Origin: a bacterium
Lineage (GTDB): Bacteria > Gemmatimonadota > Gemmatimonadetes > Gemmatimonadales > Gemmatimonadaceae
Direction: 5' to 3'
DNA: 14,574 bases
NCBI GenBank assembly: GCA_021802745.1
Contig: JAJZRK010000067.1
Span: 1-14,574 of the forward strand
Under the pieces are notes generated by a model. The model did no database searches. It was not told where the DNA came from and saw only the letters and a list, made by a program, of their open reading frames with translations. A program made the position numbers and the translations under genes. Positions 1 to 10,192 of this stretch are shown here, piece after piece; positions within the stretch are counted from its first letter, which is position 1, and the number at the start of each line of letters is the position of its first letter.

Positions 1-1416
1 GAACATGAAGGTGGAGACCTGCAGCAGGTAGTCGGTCACGCCGACGATCCCGAGCGCGAGGATGAGCAGCGGCAGCGTCCCCACCCAGAACTTGGCCCAC
101 AGCAGGTCGCGCATCGCCAGCGGGCTCGACCGCAGCAGCCAGAGCGTGCGCCCTTCGAGCGACACCCCCGGGAAGATGAACCGCGCGGCGATGGAGGCGA
201 GCACGAAGCCCGCCAGGACGAGGTTGAGGAACGGCACCACGTTGATGAGGAAGAACGTGATCCCCTCGCCCCGCAGCGGCAGGTACTTGATGTTGAAGAC
301 GTACACCACCACCAGCACCGCGAGCAGGATGAGCTGGCTCCACTGCGTGCTGTCGCGGAAGAAGAGGCGCACCTCCTTCATCACGAGTTCGCGCTTGAGC
401 GTGCCGGCCGGCGCGAGCAATCGCATGGCGAGCCGCTGCAGCGCCCCGGCGTGCGCCCAGCGCTCGGCGCTTTCCTGCGCCTTGCTGAACCCCGCCGCGT
501 AGAGCGCGCGGTGGAGCAGCGCGCCCAGCACCACGAGCGCGGCGGCGGTGGACCAGAGCATGTAGATCGAGAGCCAGTCCGGACGGCCGGCGAGAAATCC
601 CATCACCGAGTTCTGGAGCCACTCGCTGGGGAGGAGCGGCGACGTCGGGCCGCGCAGCACCGCGATGAAGTCCACCAGCGAGCGGAACCCTTCGGGGCGC
701 GCCAGCTTCTCGGGGCGCACGAGGCGGAAGAGCAGCACGATGCCGCCCGCCGTCATCACCGCGATGACGCTCAGGATGTCCCGCGTGCGGCGGGCCGGGA
801 AGATGTTGACGAGCAGCAGCGTGGTGGCGCTGCCGAGGACCGACGGGATGACGAGGAAGGGCACGAGCACGAATGCCACGAACGGGCCGAACCCCCAGCC
901 GCCGTCGTATGCCATGCCGTACGCCGCGAACATCGGGATCGCCATCAGCACGACCATCCAGCTGGAGAAGATGGTCGTCTCCATCAGCTTCGCCGCGTAC
1001 ACGCGCAGCCAGTCCACGGGCGCCGAGACGAGCAGGTCGAGGTCCTTGGCGAGGAAGAACGAGGAGAGCGCGGTGATGACGTTGGACAGGAGCAGAAGCG
1101 AGAAGAAGCTCACGAGCATCAGGCCGAGCAGCTTGCCGGCCAGCAGTTCGCCGATCTCGGGAACGCCCTTGAAGTAGTTGAGCAGGCGGTAGAGCAACCC
1201 GAAGATGAAGCCCCAGAAGAGCAGGCCCACGACGGCAAGGATGCTGAAGCGCGCGCCACGCCCACGCTCCCCGGCCATCGCGCGGGCGCGCGCCGTGAGC
1301 CACTTGGGCATGAGGATCCACAGCAGCGGCGCGTCCGGTTTCGCGACCGTCGCGTGCGCCCCGGTCGTGTGCAGTCCCGCGATCGTCGCGGTGTGTTCGG
1401 CCGTGTGCTCAGTCAT
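1..1416 (-). CDS. ABC-2-type exporter permease, C-terminus cut by the window edge
   Basis: Membrane subunit of an ABC transporter, expected to form the transport channel powered by the ATPase encoded just upstream. The frame stays open from the ATG at 1416 to base 1, giving 472 codons with no stop, so the C-terminus lies outside the window. The protein starts MTEHTAEHTATIAGL and has a hydrophilic N-terminus. Hydrophobic segments follow at about residues 53-72, 88-112, 140-165, 170-195 and 205-225, then a second block after a charged middle containing LKRELVMKEVRLFFRDSTQW. This two-block arrangement is typical of the large putative ABC-2 permeases found beside a single-domain ATPase. A GGGAG lies 13 bases before the start, rather far for a strong ribosome site. 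The transported substrate cannot be deduced. Family assignment rests on topology and neighbourhood. Confidence 0.9.
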   Translation of the reverse strand, partial: MTEHTAEHTATIAGLHTTGAHATVAKPDAPLLWILMPKWLTARARAMAGERGRGARFSILAVVGLLFWGFIFGLLYRLLNYFKGVPEIGELLAGKLLGLMLVSFFSLLLLSNVITALSSFFLAKDLDLLVSAPVDWLRVYAAKLMETTIFSSWMVVLMAIPMFAAYGMAYDGGWGFGPFVAFVLVPFLVIPSVLGSATTLLLVNIFPARRTRDILSVIAVMTAGGIVLLFRLVRPEKLARPEGFRSLVDFIAVLRGPTSPLLPSEWLQNSVMGFLAGRPDWLSIYMLWSTAAALVVLGALLHRALYAAGFSKAQESAERWAHAGALQRLAMRLLAPAGTLKRELVMKEVRLFFRDSTQWSQLILLAVLVVVYVFNIKYLPLRGEGITFFLINVVPFLNLVLAGFVLASIAARFIFPGVSLEGRTLWLLRSSPLAMRDLLWAKFWVGTLPLLILALGIVGVTDYLLQVSTFMF

Positions 1417-1463
1417 CCCGTTGAAAGCTCTCCCGTCAGCCATCCGCTGCCTGCCATTGCGTC

Positions 1464-1512
1464 TCCCTTCTCACATCTCACATCTCCCATCTCCCATCTC
1501 CCATCTCCCATC
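1464..1512. repeat. Heptamer tandem array, GATGGGA type
   Basis: Seven consecutive 7-base units lie between the ABC ATPase stop and the permease start. On the plus strand they read TCCCTTC once, TCACATC twice and TCCCATC four times. On the transcribed strand of the operon this becomes repeated GATGGGA, with repeated GGGAG cores that resemble ribosome binding sites. The units carry no stop in any frame on either strand. The permease start lies 48 bases downstream of the array end. It could affect mRNA structure or ribosome loading, but that is inference. Confidence 0.9.
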
Positions 1513-1517
1513 CGCCC

Positions 1518-2276
1518 CTAAGCATCCAGCACATCCATAAGGTTCCGCGCTGCGTTCTCGCCGGTGAGCCTGAGGAAGACTTCCTCGAGCCCGCTGCCGC
1601 CGTAGGTCGCCGAGGTCCGGAGCTCCTCCATCGTGCCCAGCGCGTGCATGCGGCCGTTCACGATGATCCCGATGCGGTCGCACAGCGATTCGGCGGTCGC
1701 CAGCGTGTGGGTGCTCATCATGATGGTGTGCCCGCGCGCCGCGTATTCGCGAAACAGGTCGCGCAGGATCTTGATGGCCTTCGGGTCGAGCCCCACATGC
1801 GGCTCGTCCACGACGATCACCTCCGGCCGGTGCACGAACGCGCTGGCGATGATCAGCTTCTGCCGCATGCCGTGGCTGTAGCTCTCCACGAGTTCGTCGC
1901 GCCACTCCTCCAGGTCGAACAGCGCCAGCAACTCGCGGGCGCGATGCTCCACCAGCGGCCCGTGCTGGTCGTACAGGCCGGCCACGAAGCGCAGGAACTC
2001 GGCCCCCGTCAGCTTCTCGTAGATGAAGGGCCGGTCGGGGATGAAGCCCAGCTTCGCCTTGGCGGCGATGGGATCTACCGCCAGGTCCACGCCGCCGATT
2101 GCGACGCGCCCGGCGGTCGGCTTGAGGATGCCGGCGATCATGCGCAGCGTCGTCGTCTTCCCCGCGCCGTTGGGGCCGAGGAAGCCGAACAATTCGCCCT
2201 GCGGCACATGGAGGTCGAGGCCATCCACGGCGACAAACGAGCCGTAGTGCTTGGTGAGACCGGTAAGGCGGATCAT
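1518..2276 (-). CDS. ABC transporter ATP-binding protein (ABC-2 exporter type)
   Basis: Cytoplasmic ATPase that should power the permease encoded next to it. The 252-residue length is normal for a single-domain ABC-2 ATPase. Walker A GPNGAGKTT is at residues 34-42, the signature region reads SYSHGMRQK at 132-140 (the YSxGM variant common in ABC-2 ATPases), Walker B VIVVDEP is at 153-159 with the D-loop after it, and the switch His is at 190 in MSTH. The Q-loop position reads IPDRPF, so the usual Gln is replaced, which is frequent in this subgroup. The start is fixed by the typical MIRLTGLTKHYG opening. No Shine-Dalgarno sequence is visible, because the heptamer repeat ends six bases before the ATG. 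Natural partner: the permease beginning 101 bases downstream. Confidence 0.95.
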   Translation of the reverse strand: MIRLTGLTKHYGSFVAVDGLDLHVPQGELFGFLGPNGAGKTTTLRMIAGILKPTAGRVAIGGVDLAVDPIAAKAKLGFIPDRPFIYEKLTGAEFLRFVAGLYDQHGPLVEHRARELLALFDLEEWRDELVESYSHGMRQKLIIASAFVHRPEVIVVDEPHVGLDPKAIKILRDLFREYAARGHTIMMSTHTLATAESLCDRIGIIVNGRMHALGTMEELRTSATYGGSGLEEVFLRLTGENAARNLMDVLDA

Positions 2277-2282
2277 GAAGAG

Positions 2283-2345
2283 ACGGTAGACGGTAGACGG
2301 TAGACGGTGGACGGTGGACGGTGGACGGTGGACGGTGGACAGTAG
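2283..2345 (+). repeat. Heptamer tandem array, ACGGTRG type (copy 1)
   Basis: Nine 7-base units read on the plus strand: three ACGGTAG, five ACGGTGG and one decayed ACAGTAG. The array lies directly upstream of the ABC ATPase start, on the side where a ribosome site would be expected. It is inverted relative to the shorter array at 2379-2407, so an operon transcript could fold the two into a long imperfect hairpin with a loop of about 33 bases. Units of one kind are grouped: A-type at the left, G-type at the right, decayed unit last. Confidence 0.95.
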
Positions 2346-2378
2346 GCGATCCAGGTGCGGCGGCAGGAGTTGGTATCA

Positions 2379-2407
2379 ACCGTCTACCGTCTACCGTCCA
2401 CCGTCTG
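2379..2407 (-). repeat. Heptamer tandem array, ACGGTRG type (copy 2, inverted)
   Basis: About four units, reading CTACCGT, CTACCGT and CCACCGT on the plus strand with partial units at each end, hence ACGGTRG on the minus strand. The array overlaps the end of the transglutaminase-like gene and supplies its last six residues (TVDGRR) and its TAG stop at 2384-2386. It is the inverted partner of the array at 2283-2345. Confidence 0.92.
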
Positions 2408-3949
2408 TATCTGCAGGTTCCCAATCAATCGCAGCAACTCCGCCTGTTTCCCAAGCCCGCCCACCACGAAGCGCAGGTGCGCGGCGTCGGCGGGGAACTG
2501 CCCGAACGTCGGGTCCACCGGCACCCAGTCGTCGAGCCAGACTTCGGGCCAGGCATGGTAATAGAACTTGCCGCGCACGTACGCGAGGCCGGTGGCAATG
2601 CGCGCCGGGATGCCGACGGCGCGCGCGAGCGCCACGTACAGCTGGGTGTGTTCGTTGCAGTCGCCGCGCCGCGTGCGCAGCACCTGCAGCGCGTTGGGTA
2701 CGCTGAACGTCACTTCCTTCTTCAGCGAATCATGCACCCACCGGTTCAGCTTCTCGGACACGCGGTGCGCGTCGCGCTCGAGCCCGGTGATGGCGATCGC
2801 CTTCTGCACGATCGCGATGTCGTTGGACTGCAGCAGCGGCTCCGCGGCCAGCTCCGGCTTGAAGCGCGCGAGGAACTCGGGAGCCCGCGTCGTCAGTGAG
2901 TACGACTTGGCCGCCACCGCGCGCCGCTCCACGAGCAGGGTGTCGCCGCGCAGCCGCTGCACGCCGCCGTCGAGGTCGTACCCGGCGAGCGACACCCCGG
3001 TGAGCCGCACCCGCAGGCGCGGCAGCGCGGACGTGCTGAGCGCCACGCCGGCCGAGATGGCGGTGCTCTCGAAGATGTCGCGCGCGGGACCGGCGCCGGC
3101 GGCGGCCGCCGCGTCTCGCGCAATCCGCCAATTCTCGAACGCCATCTCGTACGCCATGCGGCGAATGACGATGCCCGCCGCCTGGCGGGCGAGCACCACT
3201 CGCCCCTGCGCGTCCACCCATCCGTCAAAGCCGCCGCCCTCGCTCACCACGTGCCAGGCCCGCACGGTGTCGCGCAACGCGGACGTCCACACCTTTGCCG
3301 CCGCGTCGAACCGCGCCGAGTCGTCCACGACGAACAGGCTCTCGGCGGTCACCGTGAGCGCCACGTCGCGCGACTGCATCTTCTGCGGGTCGAAGGTCGG
3401 CAGGCGGTACGTCTTGCCGGTCTCCGGGGTCTCGCCAAGCGCCATGGCCAGCGGGGCGAGCGTCGGCACCAGCACGGGACCTCGCACCGCCACCCGCTGG
3501 GTGTCGGCCGGCTGGCCCGGCACGTCCATGGCGAAGATCACCACGCTGTCGCCCTCGGTGCGCCCGACCACGCGCATTGGCGTTTCCGCCGCCTCGGCTT
3601 GCACGTCGAACGTGCGTAGTGCGAGTGCGCGCGAAAGCAGCACCACCGAACGCGCCGAGGCGCGGTGCACGCGCCCGGCGAGCGGAAGGTCCGCCACGAA
3701 GTAGTCCGTGACCTCGATGCCGTTGGCCACGGTGTCAATGGTGGTGGACGCGAACCCGATGCGCGTGCTGTTCTGTTCCACCGTATAGAACGTCGCCCCC
3801 GGGCTCAACCGCATCGCCGCTTCGGCGAGCCGCTGCGTGCGTCCCTGGAAGAACTCGCGGCGCACGAGCAGCGCCAGCCCGCCGCTCCACGCGGCGAGCA
3901 GCGTCACGGCCACCACGAATCGCAGGCGCCCACGTCCGGGGCGGATCAT
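2384..3949 (-). CDS. Membrane-anchored transglutaminase-like protein
   Basis: A 521-residue protein with one N-terminal hydrophobic segment (about residues 10-30, FVVAVTLLAAWSGGLALLV), probably a membrane anchor or uncleaved signal that places the rest outside the cytoplasmic membrane. A long domain of unknown fold follows. The C-terminal transglutaminase/protease core (PF01841 type) has the full triad: Cys431 in RRGDCNEHTQ, His465 in YYHAWPEVW and Asp479 in VPVDPTFG. Bacterial members may act as cysteine proteases, amidases or crosslinking enzymes, so the reaction here is open. The ATG overlaps the TGA of the glycosyltransferase gene (ATGA), which fixes the start and suggests translational coupling. 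The last six residues and the stop codon lie inside a heptamer repeat, so the natural C-terminus may once have been different. Confidence 0.92.
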   Translation of the reverse strand: MIRPGRGRLRFVVAVTLLAAWSGGLALLVRREFFQGRTQRLAEAAMRLSPGATFYTVEQNSTRIGFASTTIDTVANGIEVTDYFVADLPLAGRVHRASARSVVLLSRALALRTFDVQAEAAETPMRVVGRTEGDSVVIFAMDVPGQPADTQRVAVRGPVLVPTLAPLAMALGETPETGKTYRLPTFDPQKMQSRDVALTVTAESLFVVDDSARFDAAAKVWTSALRDTVRAWHVVSEGGGFDGWVDAQGRVVLARQAAGIVIRRMAYEMAFENWRIARDAAAAAGAGPARDIFESTAISAGVALSTSALPRLRVRLTGVSLAGYDLDGGVQRLRGDTLLVERRAVAAKSYSLTTRAPEFLARFKPELAAEPLLQSNDIAIVQKAIAITGLERDAHRVSEKLNRWVHDSLKKEVTFSVPNALQVLRTRRGDCNEHTQLYVALARAVGIPARIATGLAYVRGKFYYHAWPEVWLDDWVPVDPTFGQFPADAAHLRFVVGGLGKQAELLRLIGNLQIQTVDGRR

Positions 3950-5316
3950 GCGCTCACCTGCCGCGCATCCGAGGCGAGTTCGGCATACCAGCCAAGGTAT
4001 GATTCCACCATGTCGCGCGCGTCAAACCGCCGCTCCGCATCGGCGCGTGCTGCAGCGCGCATCCGGCCGCGCGCTGACGCGTCGAACCCCAGCACCCGCT
4101 CCATCGCTGCCGCGAGCGCCGCGCTGTCTCCGCTTGGAACGAGAAGCCCGGTGGCATCGTCCCCCGTGCGCACCTGCTCGGGCGTGCCGCCGACGGCCGT
4201 CGCGACCACCGGGGTGCCGCAGGCGATCGCTTCCATGATGGCGTTGGGATAGTTGTCGGCGCGTGACGGATGCAGGAAGAGATCGGCGGCACGATAGCAC
4301 TCGGCCATCGCGGGCATGTCGTGCACGGTGCCGATGAAGCGCACCGGGACTGGCGTAACGCGCGCGAGCCCCGCGGGGTTTCCGACGGCGAGAAACGTCG
4401 TGCGCTGGCCGAGCGGCGTGCCAGCGAACTGCTCCAGGGCCGACCGCACCCAGGCGCCGCCCTTCCAGCTGTGGTCGCGCAGGGCGTCGGCAAGCAGGAG
4501 CACCACGGGCGCGTCGAGGTCGGCCGGCGCGCCCACCGCCGTGCGCGCGCTGCTACGGTCGCCGGGTGCGAAGATGCCAAGGTCCACGCCCTGCCGCATG
4601 ACGCGCACCGTGGCGAGCGATGCGGCGATGCGCGCGCGCGCCACCAGCCCGCGCAGCCAGTCCGACGGAACCGCCACGTGCAGCCGGCTCGCGCGCACCA
4701 GGCGGACCTTGCGTTCCCAGTTGAACCGGCTTCCGTCGCGCAGCAGCGGCGGATAGGTGCCGAGGTAGGGGCAGGGGCCGCAGCCCGTCTCCCAGCGCTC
4801 GCAATCGAGCGAGTACGCGCAGTGCCCCGTCATGATCCACTGATCGTGCAGCGTCAGCACCGTCGGCACGCGGTGCGACAGCCGCGGCAGTTCGCGCAGG
4901 TCGAAGTACTGCGGGTGCAGGTTGTGCAGGTGCAGCACGTCGGGCGGGCGCGGCGGCAGGCCGAGCAGCGTGCGCGTGCCGGGAAAGCGGAAATCCTCGT
5001 GCCCCATCTGCGTTGCAATCCACCGCGCGGGATCGCCCACTGGCCCGCGCGCGAGGCGCGCCGCCACCGACCCCATGCGACCACCCCGTTCGAGCCGCGC
5101 GGCGATGGCGCGCCATCCCCTGGTCCACGCCGAACGAGCTGGCTCGTTGGGAACGACGAATGTCCCGGCGACGCTCCCTTCCACCCGCCCGACCGCCATC
5201 CACGACTCACCGCCGCGCGCCAGGACCGCCTCGTGCAGGAGGCGCGCGATGCGCTCTGCGCCCCCCAGGACATCGGCCGTGCTGACGTGCAGGACCGACG
5301 GCAGGCGGGGCGTCAC
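3946..5316 (-). CDS. Glycosyltransferase family 4 (GT-B fold)
   Basis: A 456-residue protein that should transfer a sugar from a nucleotide-sugar donor, most likely in synthesis of a surface or exported glycan. The N-terminal acceptor domain begins [24 protein letters not shown], with the GGAE motif at about 18-21. Residues 156-183 hold a Cys-rich stretch with Cys166, 172, 179 and 182 (GHC..DC..GCGPCP). The C-terminal donor domain has RFIGTV at about 326-331 and an EX7E-type motif, ADNYPNAIMEAIACGTPV, with Asp354 in place of the first Glu and Glu362 as the second. The start chosen is GTG at 5316, overlapping the TGA of the TPR gene as GTGA. The frame is open further upstream, but that would run through the TPR coding sequence and encodes Arg/Gly/Ala-rich nonsense. 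Sugar and acceptor are unknown. Confidence 0.94.
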   Translation of the reverse strand: MTPRLPSVLHVSTADVLGGAERIARLLHEAVLARGGESWMAVGRVEGSVAGTFVVPNEPARSAWTRGWRAIAARLERGGRMGSVAARLARGPVGDPARWIATQMGHEDFRFPGTRTLLGLPPRPPDVLHLHNLHPQYFDLRELPRLSHRVPTVLTLHDQWIMTGHCAYSLDCERWETGCGPCPYLGTYPPLLRDGSRFNWERKVRLVRASRLHVAVPSDWLRGLVARARIAASLATVRVMRQGVDLGIFAPGDRSSARTAVGAPADLDAPVVLLLADALRDHSWKGGAWVRSALEQFAGTPLGQRTTFLAVGNPAGLARVTPVPVRFIGTVHDMPAMAECYRAADLFLHPSRADNYPNAIMEAIACGTPVVATAVGGTPEQVRTGDDATGLLVPSGDSAALAAAMERVLGFDASARGRMRAAARADAERRFDARDMVESYLGWYAELASDARQVSA

Positions 5317-6317
5317 CGCCCCTGCGCCTCGCGCATGTGGCGGTACGCCACGGCAGCGTCGGCCGGACGTCCAAGGCGGTCCAGCACGATCCCCACGCCC
5401 TTGAACGCCCGCCAGTTCGCCGGGTCGAGGCGCGTGGCGTGCTCGTACGCCGCCAGCGCCGCCGGCAGCTGGTCCACATGGTTCAGCGCCTCGCCGAGGT
5501 AGAAGTGCGCGAGGGCGTCCTCGCTGCGCTGCGCCGCGGCCTTCGTGAGCGGCTCCACCGCGTCGCGCCAGCGCGCGCGGCGGCAGGCGAGAATGCCCAC
5601 CTGCAGCTGCACCTCCGGATCGTCGGCACGCAGCTTCGCGGCCCGCTTCAGCTCGGCCTCCGCCAGGTCGTACTTGAGCCGGCTGCCCAGCAGGAAGGCG
5701 CGTGCGCAGATGAGGTGCAGCTCGTCGCCGCCCGCCGCCGCGCACACATCAAGCGCATCCAGCGCGGCGCTGGCGTCACCGTGTTTCTCCAGCGCGAAGG
5801 CATACGCAATGGCAGCCTCGGCGTCGCGCGGCGACATCTCGGTGGATCGTTTGAGCGAGTCGAGCGCGGCGGTAGGCATCGCGACCTGTGCCGAACGCTT
5901 CGGCACCCCGCCGGCGTCGGGCACCGAATGCGTCCCCGTCGTGCGCATCGGTGCGGCGGGGCGCACCGCCGGCGCCTGGACCGGATTCGTGGGCCGTTGC
6001 GGCACCGGGCGCGGCGGCGCGGTCCGCTGCCGTTGTGCAGCGGGCGCGGCCTCCGCCTCCTGCACAATGCGCACCGACCAGCTGGGCCCCGCGTCCTCGA
6101 CATCGTCGTACGAGGACTCGCCGCACACGGGCGGCTCCCGAAACAGCATCGCCGAGTCCGTGGCTCCTCCCGTCCCCTCGGCCAGCCGGTCCACGCGCAA
6201 CAGGGGCACGGCCTCGACATCACCAAAGGAGAGCTGGGCGGGGTCGAAGCTGGGCATCGCCGGCGTCGGACGCGGGTCACGACTCGGGAAGGGACTTGCG
6301 GGGGGACGAGGGTCCAT
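5313..6317 (-). CDS. TPR-repeat protein, first gene of the glycosyltransferase operon
   Basis: A 334-residue protein in two parts. Residues 1 to about 145 have low complexity and are Pro/Ala/Arg-rich, with no signal peptide or membrane segment, so it is probably cytoplasmic and partly disordered. Residues about 155-334 contain roughly five tetratricopeptide repeats, recognisable by segments such as [32 protein letters not shown] and [25 protein letters not shown] stacks bind proteins, so a scaffold or adaptor role is likely, but no partner is shown. The start is uncertain: ATG at 6317 is used here, and an in-frame GTG two codons upstream at 6323 is possible. Neither has a clear ribosome site. 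The stop codon overlaps the glycosyltransferase start, which makes this the leading gene of the minus-strand cluster, divergent from uvrA. Confidence 0.88.
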   Translation of the reverse strand: MDPRPPASPFPSRDPRPTPAMPSFDPAQLSFGDVEAVPLLRVDRLAEGTGGATDSAMLFREPPVCGESSYDDVEDAGPSWSVRIVQEAEAAPAAQRQRTAPPRPVPQRPTNPVQAPAVRPAAPMRTTGTHSVPDAGGVPKRSAQVAMPTAALDSLKRSTEMSPRDAEAAIAYAFALEKHGDASAALDALDVCAAAGGDELHLICARAFLLGSRLKYDLAEAELKRAAKLRADDPEVQLQVGILACRRARWRDAVEPLTKAAAQRSEDALAHFYLGEALNHVDQLPAALAAYEHATRLDPANWRAFKGVGIVLDRLGRPADAAVAYRHMREAQGR

Positions 6318-6410
6318 CAGCACAATCTATCGCCCGAGTCATGCCGGCGGCTAACCGGACGCCGTTGGCCAGGCCGTCCCGGCGCCGGGAGCGCTCGGCC
6401 CCCGCCGCGT

Positions 6411-6469
6411 GCCGCCTCCGCACGCGCTCGCTCCCCCGGCCGCGAGCCGCTTCCGCACGCGCTCCGCTC
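6411..6469. repeat. Imperfect direct repeat in the uvrA/TPR divergent intergenic region
   Basis: Two near-identical copies of about 23 bases lie at 6411-6433 and 6446-6469, sharing GCCGC, one variable base, then TCCGCACGCGCTC. They occupy the 197-base region between the two divergent starts, where promoters for uvrA and the TPR operon must be. They could be a paired binding site or simply a duplication. No LexA box of the E. coli type (CTGT-N8-ACAG) or Bacillus type (GAAC-N4-GTTC) is present here. Confidence 0.6.
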
Positions 6470-6514
6470 AATCCCGCTCCCAGATTGGCCGCCCCTGAGC
6501 CATCTTACCTAGCT

Positions 6515-9336
<2,822 letters not shown>

Positions 9337-9343
<7 letters not shown>

Positions 9344-9434
9344 ACGGTAGACGGTAGACGGTAGACGGTGGACGGTAGACGGTAGATGGTGGACGGTGGA
9401 CGGTGGACGGTGGACTGTAGACAGTGGTCGGTAG
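9337..9434 (+). repeat. Heptamer tandem array, ACGGTRG type (copy 3, 14 units)
   Basis: Fourteen 7-base units in perfect register begin inside the last codons of uvrA. In order they are four ACGGTAG, one ACGGTGG, two ACGGTAG, ATGGTGG, three ACGGTGG, then the decayed ACTGTAG, ACAGTGG and TCGGTAG. The first unit contains the uvrA stop codon. The array separates uvrA from the serine dehydratase genes. There is no inverted partner here, unlike at the transglutaminase/ATPase junction. Confidence 0.96.
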
Positions 9435-9452
9435 ACCATGGATGGCAGCTGG

Positions 9453-9516
9453 CCAATCGCCAATCGCAATCCGCCTTCGCAATCCTCAATCCCACTCCGA
9501 ATTCCCAATCCTCAAT
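9453..9516. repeat. Degenerate heptamer tract, CAATCCT-like family
   Basis: AAT cores recur mostly at 7-base spacing (9455, 9462, 9468, 9481, 9488, 9500, 9507, 9514) in units such as CCAATCG, AATCCTC and AATCCCA. The minus strand reads like repeated GATTGAG or GATTGGG. A few 6-base steps show that units have gained or lost bases. The tract runs up to two bases before the GTG start of sdaAB, filling the place where a ribosome binding site would be. Confidence 0.7.
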
Positions 9517-9517
9517 C

Positions 9518-10192
9518 GTGGTCTCGATTCTAGATATCATCGGCCCCGTCATGGTGGGCCCCAGCAGCAGCCACACGGCCGGCGCGTGCCGGCTCGGCCT
9601 GCTGGCGCGCAACCTCATGGGCGGCACGCCGCAGAAGGCGCACGTCGAGCTGCACGGGTCCTTCGCACGCACCGGTGAGGGGCACGGCACCGACAAGGCC
9701 ATCGTGGGCGGCCTGCTTGGCTTCCGTCCCGATGACGACCGCCTGCGCACCGCGCTCGAGATCGCCGCGGGCGAAGGGCTCGATTACACGTTCAGCAAGA
9801 CCAAGCTCGGCGAGGAGAACGAGGTCCATCCCAACACGGTGCGCATCACCGTCGAGCGCGACGGCAACACCGCCGTGATGACGGGCTCGTCACTCGGCGC
9901 CGGACGCATCCTCGTGAACGAGATTGACGGCTTCCCGGTTGAGGTGCACGCCAACCACCACACCATCGTGCTGGTCGCAGAGGATATCCGCGGGTCCATC
10001 GCCCGCATCACGACGCTGCTGGCCGAGGATGGCGTCAACATCGCCACTATCCGCGTCTCCCGCCGCCACCGCGGCGGCGACGCCTTCATGGTGATTGAGC
10101 TGGATGAACCGCCCGGCGACGAGGTCCGCGACCATATCAAGGCGCTCGACTGGGTCCGCTGGGCCGTGAAGCTCGACCGCCTGACCAGTTAA
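9518..10192 (+). CDS. sdaAB: L-serine dehydratase, iron-sulfur-dependent, beta subunit
   Basis: Smaller subunit of the two-protein L-serine deaminase that converts L-serine to pyruvate and ammonia in the cytoplasm, together with the alpha subunit encoded next. Length is 224 residues, close to the roughly 220 of Bacillus SdaAB. The N-terminal serine dehydratase beta domain has the hallmark DIIGPVMVGPSSSHTAGACRLG at residues 6-27 and HGSFARTGEGHGTDKA at 46-61. A C-terminal ACT domain begins near residue 148 (TIVLVAEDIRGSIARITTLLAEDGVNIATIRVSR), usually a regulatory module. The GTG at 9518 was chosen because MVSILDIIGPVM aligns with the family's usual N-terminus. The frame is open back to 9386, but that part only translates the heptamer repeats. 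No Shine-Dalgarno sequence precedes the GTG. Confidence 0.95.
   Translation: MVSILDIIGPVMVGPSSSHTAGACRLGLLARNLMGGTPQKAHVELHGSFARTGEGHGTDKAIVGGLLGFRPDDDRLRTALEIAAGEGLDYTFSKTKLGEENEVHPNTVRITVERDGNTAVMTGSSLGAGRILVNEIDGFPVEVHANHHTIVLVAEDIRGSIARITTLLAEDGVNIATIRVSRRHRGGDAFMVIELDEPPGDEVRDHIKALDWVRWAVKLDRLTS

Noticed and set aside
451..1521. Long plus-strand open frame opposite the ABC permease
   Set aside because: It is rich in Arg, His, Glu and Gln with no motif, lies opposite a coherent membrane protein, and is a high-GC antisense shadow.
5317..5745. N-terminal extension of the glycosyltransferase
   Set aside because: This region is the TPR coding sequence read in another frame. The conserved glycosyltransferase begins at the overlapping GTG at 5316.
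5888..6514. N-terminal extension of UvrA by 209 residues
   Set aside because: It overlaps the TPR gene on the other strand, is Arg/Pro/Ala-rich, and the conserved UvrA start is the ATG at 6515.
9415..9424. CTGTAGACAG palindrome as a LexA site
   Set aside because: An E. coli-type LexA box needs eight bases between CTGT and ACAG, and here there are two. It arises from two decayed heptamers after uvrA.
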